Positions 58,992-64,000 of a DNA stretch of 64,000 nt are shown here, in pieces (position 1 is the stretch's first letter; each line of letters begins with the position of its first letter). Where the stretch lies: assembly GCF_005862235.1 (NCBI RefSeq), contig NZ_VCEK01000002.1, forward strand, positions 768,534 to 832,533. Direction: 5' to 3'. The stretch comes from Saccharomonospora piscinae. GTDB taxonomy: Bacteria; Actinomycetota; Actinomycetes; Mycobacteriales; Pseudonocardiaceae. The notes below the pieces were generated by a model that saw nothing but the letters and a program-made list of their open reading frames with translations, made no database searches and was not told the origin of the DNA. The position numbers and the translations under genes are program-made.

Positions 58992-59869
58992 GGGGTGCGA
59001 CTCCGGCGGACGACCGCCACGGTGGCGAGGGCGGCAGGCTGCGCGCCGAGGGGCTGACGCTCGGCTACGACGACAGCGTGGTGGCGCGCGACCTCGGTGT
59101 CGACGTGCCCGACGGGTCGTTCACCGTGATCATCGGCCCGAACGCCTGCGGCAAGTCGACGCTGCTCAAGGCACTCGCGAGGATGCTGAAACCGAGCGCG
59201 GGGGCGGTGTACCTGGACGGGAAGGCGATCACGCACTACCGCTCGCGCGAGGTGGCGCGGCGGCTCGGGCTGTTGCCACAGAGTTCGCTGGCCCCCGGTG
59301 GGATCACCGTCGGCGACCTGGTGGCCCGCGGCCGGTATCCACACCAGAAGCTGCTGCGGCAGTGGTCGTCGCAGGACGAGGCCGTGGTGGTGGAGGCCAT
59401 GCGCCGCACCGGGGTGGAGGACCTGTCACCGCGCCTGGTCGACGAACTCTCCGGGGGCCAGCGCCAGCGTGTCTGGCTGGCGATGGTGCTGGCGCAGCAG
59501 ACCCCGATCCTGTTGCTCGACGAACCGACCACGTTCCTCGACATCGCACACCAGATCGAGGTCATGGAGCTGTGCGCCGATCTCAACGCCGACGAGGGGC
59601 ACACCCTGGTCGCCGTGCTGCACGACCTCAACCAGGCGTGCCGCTACGCCACGAACCTGGTGGTGCTCGCTCCCGGCGGCCGGATCGCGGCGCAGGGCGA
59701 TCCCGGCGAGATCGTCACGGCGGAGCTGATCGCCGACGTGTTCGGGCTGCGCTGCCGCATCGTGGCCGATCCCGAGACGGGCACGCCGATGGTCGTCCCG
59801 GCCGCGCGGCGGCGCGGGAAGTCAGAAGACGACGGTGCGGTCGCCGTGCACGAGCACGCGGTTCTCTAG
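58988..59869 (+). CDS. fepC: Siderophore ABC transporter ATPase
   Basis: 293 residues from GTG, overlapping fepG by 4 bp. Walker A GPNACGKSTL, Q-loop LLPQSS, signature LSGGQRQRVW, Walker B ILLLDEPTT, switch His HDLNQA: a FepC/FecE ATPase. The last 48 bp overlap the convergent purU gene, so both C-termini share DNA. Confidence 0.92.
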   Translation: MRGATPADDRHGGEGGRLRAEGLTLGYDDSVVARDLGVDVPDGSFTVIIGPNACGKSTLLKALARMLKPSAGAVYLDGKAITHYRSREVARRLGLLPQSSLAPGGITVGDLVARGRYPHQKLLRQWSSQDEAVVVEAMRRTGVEDLSPRLVDELSGGQRQRVWLAMVLAQQTPILLLDEPTTFLDIAHQIEVMELCADLNADEGHTLVAVLHDLNQACRYATNLVVLAPGGRIAAQGDPGEIVTAELIADVFGLRCRIVADPETGTPMVVPAARRRGKSEDDGAVAVHEHAVL

Positions 59870-60679
59870 GTGCCAGCGCAGGCCGCGGGCGAGTGTGACC
59901 TTCTCGATGTCGCGGCCCTTGCGGACCATGTCGGACACCGCGTCGCGGTGATCGACGCGGATGACGTCCTGCTCGATGATCGGCCCCGCGTCCAGGTCGG
60001 CGGTGACGTAGTGGCAGGTCGCGCCCACCAGCTTCACCCCCCGCGTGTACGCCTGGTGGTACGGACGGGCACCCACGAACGACGGCAGGAAGCTGTGGTG
60101 GATGTTGACGGCCCTGCCCGCCCACGCCGCGCACAGCTCCGGCGGCAGGATGCGCATGAACCGGGCCAGCACCACCGCGTGCGGGTCGTGTTCGTCCACC
60201 AGCTTGGCGATCTCGGCGAAGGCGGCGGTGCCGTCCCCGGTGAACGGCACGTGGTGGAACGGGATGCCGTGGGCCCTGGTGATGTCCGCGAGCACGTCGT
60301 GGTTGCCGATCACGGCGCGGACGTCGGCGTCCAGCTCACCCGAGGCGACCCGGCCCAGCAGGTCGTAGAGGCAGTGCCCCTCCTTCGACACGAGGATCAC
60401 CACGCGGGGTCGCTCGCCGGTGTCGGCCACGTCCCAGTCGGTCTCCGAGCCCAGCGACCGGGCGACGCCCGCGAACCGGGCCCGCAGCTCGTCGACGTCG
60501 AAGGGCACCGAATCCGCCCTCACCGCCTGGCGGGTGAAGAACCATCCCGTGTCCGGGTCGGTGTGGTAGGCGGCCTCGACGATCCACCCACCGATCTCGG
60601 CGAGGAAGGAGGAGATGCGGGAGACGATCCCCCTGCGGTCGGGGCAGCCGAAGGTGATGACGTACTGACGTTCGTGCAC
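59822..60679 (-). CDS. purU: Formyltetrahydrofolate deformylase
   Basis: 285 residues from GTG. N-terminal ACT domain (YVITFGCPDRRGIVSRIS) and a formyltransferase-like domain with GNHDVLADI, IPFHHVPFTGDG, NIHHSFLPSFVGARPYHQAY. Releases formate from 10-formyl-THF for purine synthesis and folate balance. Converges with fepC over 48 bp and is overlapped at its start by 160 bp of the DedA frame. Confidence 0.93.
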   Translation of the reverse strand: MHERQYVITFGCPDRRGIVSRISSFLAEIGGWIVEAAYHTDPDTGWFFTRQAVRADSVPFDVDELRARFAGVARSLGSETDWDVADTGERPRVVILVSKEGHCLYDLLGRVASGELDADVRAVIGNHDVLADITRAHGIPFHHVPFTGDGTAAFAEIAKLVDEHDPHAVVLARFMRILPPELCAAWAGRAVNIHHSFLPSFVGARPYHQAYTRGVKLVGATCHYVTADLDAGPIIEQDVIRVDHRDAVSDMVRKGRDIEKVTLARGLRWHLENRVLVHGDRTVVF

Positions 60680-61341
60680 GGCTCACCATTATCGCTGGTC
60701 ACCGTGGCGGTCGGCCCGGTGGGGCCCGCCGGGGCGCGACGGCGGGCCAGCACCCGGCGCACGAGCTCGGCCACCCCGAGCGCCGCGATGCCCGCGCCGA
60801 GGGAGACGAGCAGCCCCAGGGCGGGGTCGTCGGAGAACCCGGCGCCGCCGAGGTAGCCCAGGGCGACGGCGTAGATTGCCCAGATCGTCGTGCCGAGCGC
60901 GTCGAACGCCACGAAGCGGCGCAGCGGGAACCGCAGGCTTCCCGTGGCGAGCCCGACGGCCACCCGCCCGCCGGGGACGTAGCGCCCCGCGACGACCAGT
61001 GCGGTGCCGTGCCGATGCACCGTGGTCTTCGCCCACTCGTAGCTTCGTCTGCTGCGCTCGCCGCGCAGCACGCGGTCGAGGGTGCGCGACCCCGCGAGCC
61101 TGCCCAGCCCGTGCCCGCCGACGTCGCCGGCCAGCGCGCCTCCCGCCGCGACGAGCACCAGCAGCGCGAGTCCCGCCGGGTCGGGCCCCAGCAGCACGGC
61201 CACGGTCACCACCGCGCCCTCGCTCGGCATGAACGGCAGCAGCGCGTCGAGGCCCGCGACGACGAACACCACCAGCCACAACCACGGTGAGTCGAGCAGG
61301 CCCCGCATTGTGGCCACGAGGAGGTCGAGCCACTCAAGCAC
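60520..61341 (-). CDS. DedA family membrane protein
   Basis: 273 residues from GTG. DedA motifs: LDALLPFMPSEGAVVTVAV, GDVGGHGLGRLAG, RYVPGGRVAVGLATGSL; about five TM segments to residue 205. The last 53 residues overlap purU and read as Ser/Pro/Arg-rich, unlike DedA ends, so the true function probably lies in the first 215 residues and the original stop may have been lost. DedA proteins are flippases for undecaprenyl phosphate or phospholipids. Confidence 0.8.
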   Translation of the reverse strand: MLEWLDLLVATMRGLLDSPWLWLVVFVVAGLDALLPFMPSEGAVVTVAVLLGPDPAGLALLVLVAAGGALAGDVGGHGLGRLAGSRTLDRVLRGERSRRSYEWAKTTVHRHGTALVVAGRYVPGGRVAVGLATGSLRFPLRRFVAFDALGTTIWAIYAVALGYLGGAGFSDDPALGLLVSLGAGIAALGVAELVRRVLARRRAPAGPTGPTATVTSDNGEPCTNVSTSSPSAAPTAGGSSPASPPSSPRSVGGSSRPPTTPTRTRDGSSPARR

Positions 61342-62104
61342 GCGCGGGCTCCCTGCCCAGCACGGCCTCGCGGGCCTGCCGGGCCAGCCGTGCGCGGTCG
61401 CCGTCGGGGGCGAGCGCGGGGTGGCTGGTGAGCCGGAGTGTCAGCTCGCGTGCCCGCAGCACTCTGCCGAGCGAGTGCGCCAGCGTGTCGTCACCGACGA
61501 AGGCGGCGATCCTGCTCGGCCGCCCGCGCTGGTGGTAGGACAGCGACACGGGCCGCACGGGTGCTCCGGCGTCCAGCGCGGCCTGGAACGCCGCGTGGCG
61601 GAACCGCCCGCCCGGCGCGGCACAGTGGGTGGTGGCCTCGGGAAAGACCACCACGCTGTGCCCGGAGCGCAGCCGCTCGCGCAGTGCCGCCACGGCATCG
61701 GGCAGCGTGCGCAGCGCCCACCGGTCGACGAACACGGTGCCGTGCCGCCGCGCGACCGAGGACACCCACGGCCAGCGCGCGATCTCGCGCTTGGCGAGGA
61801 ATCCCACACCCTCGACCGCGGTGAGCCCCACGACGTCGAGCCACGACTGGTGATTCGCCACGACCAGCGTTCCGACGCTTCCGGGCACGCTCAGCGTCGC
61901 CCGCCCACCCGCCTCGGCCCGCACGTCGAGGGCCACGCCGAGCGCGGCGAGGGCGGAGCGCGCCCGCTGTGGCAGCGGACCGCCCCTGGCCAGCGCCGCT
62001 GCCAACTCGGCGGCCCGGCGCGCCGCCGTGCCGGGCGACACCGGAGCCTCGGCGTGCCGCGCGCAGTCCGGTGTGCAGGGCGAGAACGCCCGGTACGGGT
62101 TCAC
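61334..62104 (-). CDS. plsC: 1-acylglycerol-3-phosphate acyltransferase (PlsC/OlsA type)
   Basis: 256 residues from GTG. Acyltransferase block VVANHQSWLD (H-x4-D), FLAKREIARWP, and FPEATT for the glycerol-phosphate site. Overlaps olsB-like gene by 4 bp, dedA by 8 bp. In Pseudomonadota and some actinobacteria an OlsA of this family finishes ornithine lipid made by OlsB; the same pairing here suggests that role, but phosphatidic acid synthesis is an alternative. Confidence 0.85.
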   Translation of the reverse strand: MNPYRAFSPCTPDCARHAEAPVSPGTAARRAAELAAALARGGPLPQRARSALAALGVALDVRAEAGGRATLSVPGSVGTLVVANHQSWLDVVGLTAVEGVGFLAKREIARWPWVSSVARRHGTVFVDRWALRTLPDAVAALRERLRSGHSVVVFPEATTHCAAPGGRFRHAAFQAALDAGAPVRPVSLSYHQRGRPSRIAAFVGDDTLAHSLGRVLRARELTLRLTSHPALAPDGDRARLARQAREAVLGREPARA

Positions 62105-62847
62105 CGGCCCTCCTCGCCCAGGAAGCGACGCAGGTAGCGGTCGTCGAACCGGTCAAAGGGCAACAGCACGAGAAAGTCCGCCACTCCGAACTCCGGGTCG
62201 TGGGCGGGCGGCCCGCACACCCACGCGCCGAGGCGCAGGTATCCCCGGAGTAACGGCGGCACGGCCCTGTGGTCGGCGACCGCGCCGGACCCGGCCATGC
62301 CGGTCACCGGCCACGGCCGGTAGGGACGTACCCGCGACCCTTCCGGCGCGAGGTGCCCGTCGCGCACGTGCTGCCAGGTCTGCTCGGCCGCATACCCGCC
62401 GTCGGCCAGGGGGACCGACGCGCAGCCCGCGAGGTAACGGTGCCCGGACAGCAGCGCGTAGCGGACCACCGCCGCCCACATCGCCGTGATCACCGCGCCG
62501 CCGCGGTGGGCGGGATCGACGCACGAGCGCCCCACCTCCAGCAGCGAATCTCGCAGCGGGTCGAGCTCGGTGACGTCGAACTCCGCCGCCGAGTACAGCG
62601 CGTCACCGCCGCCGGGCAGCATCCTGTAGGTGCCGACCACCTCGCCGGTGGTGTCGTCGGTGGCGAGGAGGTGCCGGCAGTGCCGGTCGAAGGCGTCGAC
62701 GTCGATTCCCGGCTCGGCCGAGGACAGTTGTGCGCCGAGTTCGTCGGCGAACACGCGGTGGCGCAACCGCCCGGCGGCCTCGATCTGCTCGGTGGTGTGG
62801 GCGATGGACGTGGTGTAGGTGCGGGTAGGTGCCGTGGTGCGTGCCAT
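62101..62847 (-). CDS. olsB: OlsB-like N-acyltransferase, copy 1
   Basis: 248 residues from ATG. GNAT-type acyl-ACP transferase of the OlsB/autoinducer-synthase group: AAGRLRHRVFADELGAQ, LLATDDTTGEVVGTYRML, LEVGRSCVDPAHRGGAVITAMW. Would form lyso-ornithine lipid from ornithine and a 3-hydroxyacyl-ACP. Coupled to plsC (GTGA). A tandem paralogue lies 219 bp upstream. Confidence 0.8.
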   Translation of the reverse strand: MARTTAPTRTYTTSIAHTTEQIEAAGRLRHRVFADELGAQLSSAEPGIDVDAFDRHCRHLLATDDTTGEVVGTYRMLPGGGDALYSAAEFDVTELDPLRDSLLEVGRSCVDPAHRGGAVITAMWAAVVRYALLSGHRYLAGCASVPLADGGYAAEQTWQHVRDGHLAPEGSRVRPYRPWPVTGMAGSGAVADHRAVPPLLRGYLRLGAWVCGPPAHDPEFGVADFLVLLPFDRFDDRYLRRFLGEEGR

Positions 62848-63000
62848 GAGTGTGTGTCCCGTCTTGATCAGTGGTGCCACGGCGGGTGGCGGATCGAGAT
62901 TCGCGCGGGTCACGCCCGCCCGAGAAGGGCTGACGGCGCATCTCCGGGGGAACTCAGGGAGCGCATGGCCGCCCCTTACCCGCTGCCCCTACTCCCGGGG
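62848..63000 (-). repeat. Leader of olsB copy 1 (duplicated promoter region)
   Basis: The about 150-bp leader matches the leader of copy 2 (63847-64000) with small changes, including GTGACCCGCGCGAATCTCGA and a hairpin CAGCCC/GGGC around a TTCTC loop. The conserved segment can be read from GTG as MTRANLDP-x-PAVAPLI in both copies. The remaining DNA up to copy 2's stop (63001-63066) holds the plsC vestige. Confidence 0.6.
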
Positions 63001-63034
63001 TGGGGCCAGCCGGAAGCCACGTGCCAGGGCACCG

Positions 63035-63070
63035 TCAGCTCGCCGAGTCGCCGGCCTGGTACGGGCTCAC
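63035..63070 (-). pseudogene. Vestige of a plsC 5' end after olsB copy 2
   Basis: GTG AGC CCG TAC CAG GCC then four codons to a TGA: aligned with the true plsC start (GTG AAC CCG TAC CGG GCG), including the GTGA overlap with the stop of the gene before. Only the first few codons survive, marking the end point of a tandem duplication. Confidence 0.6.
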
Positions 63071-63846
63071 CGGCTCGCCCCGCACAGGAAATGCCGCAGG
63101 TAGTGGTTGTCGATCCGGTCGAAGGGCAACAGCACGAAGAAGTCGGCCACTCCGAACTCCGGGTCGTGGGCGGGCGGCCCGCACACCCACGCGCCGAGGC
63201 GCAGGTATCCCCGGAGCAACGGCGGCACGGCCCTGCGGTCGGGTGCCGCGCCGGACCCGATGGCTCGGCAGGCTCGGCCGTTCTCGGGGGCTTCGCTCAC
63301 CGGCCACGGCAGGTGGGGACGCACGCGCCACCGGCGCGGCGAGAGGTTCCGCTCGCGCACGAGCCGCCAGGTCTGTTCCGCCGCGTACCCGCCGTCGGCC
63401 AGCGGCACCGACGCGCTGCCCGCGAGGTAGCGGTGGCCGGACAGCAGCGCGTAGCGCGCGAGCGCCGACCACATCGCCGTGATCACCCCGCCGTCGCGGT
63501 GGTCGGGGTGGACGCACGAGCGGCCCATCTCGATGAGCGACCTGCGCAGGGGTGCGAGCGGGGAGAGGTCGAACTCCGTCGCCGAGTACAGCTCGGCGGT
63601 GCGCCCGGGCGGCAGCAGGCGATAGGTACCGACCACCTCGCCGGTGGAGTCGTCGGTGGCGAGCAGGTGGTCGCAGTGGCGGTCGAAGGGGTCGGCGTCG
63701 AGTCCGGGCTCGGCCGTCGCGGGCAGGCGGGCGCCCAGTTCGCCCGCGAACACGCGATGCCGCAGCCGCCTCGCGGCCTCGACCTGTTCGGGGGTGTGCG
63801 CGATGGAGGTGGTGTAGGTCCGGGCGGGTGCCGTGGTGTGTGCCAT
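63067..63846 (-). CDS. olsB: OlsB-like N-acyltransferase, copy 2
   Basis: 259 residues, clearly the paralogue of copy 1, the same motifs (EAARRLRHRVFAGELGA, LATDDSTGEVVGTYRLL, EMGRSCVHPDHRDGGVITAM) but an insertion near residue 205-217 (EAPENGRACRAIGSGAAPD). Both keep the residues of the acyl-CoA/ACP loop, so both should be active, maybe with different acyl chain or amine specificity. Its leader and the DNA after its stop are also duplicated. Confidence 0.8.
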   Translation of the reverse strand: MAHTTAPARTYTTSIAHTPEQVEAARRLRHRVFAGELGARLPATAEPGLDADPFDRHCDHLLATDDSTGEVVGTYRLLPPGRTAELYSATEFDLSPLAPLRRSLIEMGRSCVHPDHRDGGVITAMWSALARYALLSGHRYLAGSASVPLADGGYAAEQTWRLVRERNLSPRRWRVRPHLPWPVSEAPENGRACRAIGSGAAPDRRAVPPLLRGYLRLGAWVCGPPAHDPEFGVADFFVLLPFDRIDNHYLRHFLCGASR

Positions 63847-64000
63847 GAGTGTTCCCCCGTCTCGATCAGCGGTGCCACCGCGGGTGTCGGATCGAGATTC
63901 GCGCGGGTCACAGCCCGTTGAGAAGGGCTGATGCCGCATATCCGGGGGAACTCAGGGCGTGCGGGGCCGACCCTTACCGGCGACCCCTAACACGATCGGT
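63847..64000 (-). repeat. Leader of olsB copy 2
   Basis: Homologous to the leader of copy 1 over the visible length, up to the window edge. The hairpin (AGCCC-TTCTCAAC-GGGCT) and the GTG-led peptide frame are kept, but the frame is shifted relative to olsB2. Confidence 0.6.

Noticed and set aside
60520-60679. C-terminal 53 residues of the DedA frame as a real domain
   Set aside because: They read over purU in another frame and have the Ser/Pro/Arg bias of a shadow frame; left in the coordinates only because no earlier stop exists.

Overview
The window is high-GC actinobacterial chromosome with many GTG starts, 4-bp stop/start overlaps and few intergenic gaps. Gene content points to Pseudonocardiales (a Saccharomonospora- or Amycolatopsis-type genome): a cvnABCD conservon, a mycobacterial-type Rv0474-hbhA-DUF2516 block, DtxR/IdeR-type iron boxes and an AA10 LPMO. 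The genus is inference. No rRNA, complete tRNA, CRISPR array or phage is seen.

Layout. 1-1604 is the end of an integrated conjugative element (AICE): a leftward operon of a 25-aa ORF, a replication-type HTH protein and a transfer membrane protein cut by the window edge. It is bounded by the 3' half of a tRNA-Arg(ACG) gene (attachment site) and that tRNA's terminator. 1671-5630 holds small accessory enzymes (NUDIX, MOSC, tyrosine phosphatase, SDR with divergent TetR, VOC). 5861-9886 has a Gln/Glu-rich secreted protein, an LPMO, an asparagine synthetase lacking its Cys nucleophile, and a luciferase-like monooxygenase. 10017-16629 has a YdcF protein, a drug exporter/oxidoreductase pair divergent from MarR, GNAT, MerR and an ADP-ribosylglycohydrolase. 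16729-21235 has prfC, a TetR/MFS pair and a spermidine-synthase-like enzyme. 21552-28509 is a signalling block: an MmpS-like membrane protein, a NarL-type two-component system and the conservon. 28585-33086 has a methyltransferase and the glcDEF glycolate oxidase operon. 33248-41081 has small proteins, membrane proteins, a PP2C-like protein, a large secreted acidic protein, dapC and a DUF445 protein.

41258-44791 is a two-gene unit of a membrane-anchored periplasmic-binding-type receptor and a cytosolic STAND-like ATPase, with three DnaA-box-like sites in the divergent promoter; I know of no described function for such a pair. 45036-50766 has a VOC protein, an orphan FtsX-type permease, a Zn-ribbon protein, a Zn-ribbon/P-loop kinase fusion, the hbhA block and YbaK. 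50800-59869 is an iron-uptake region: FepB-like lipoprotein, a heterodimeric ABC exporter with complementary degenerate ATP sites, and fepDGC, the divergent promoters carrying two iron boxes. 59822-64000 has purU, a DedA protein, and an ornithine-lipid-type plsC/olsB operon with a tandem olsB duplication.

The most interesting non-coding signals are a repeat family anchored at stop codons at three convergent gene junctions, a five-hairpin array at 36783-37019, a 163-bp MITE-like palindromic element at 41096-41258, and the DnaA-box cluster at 44970-45009.
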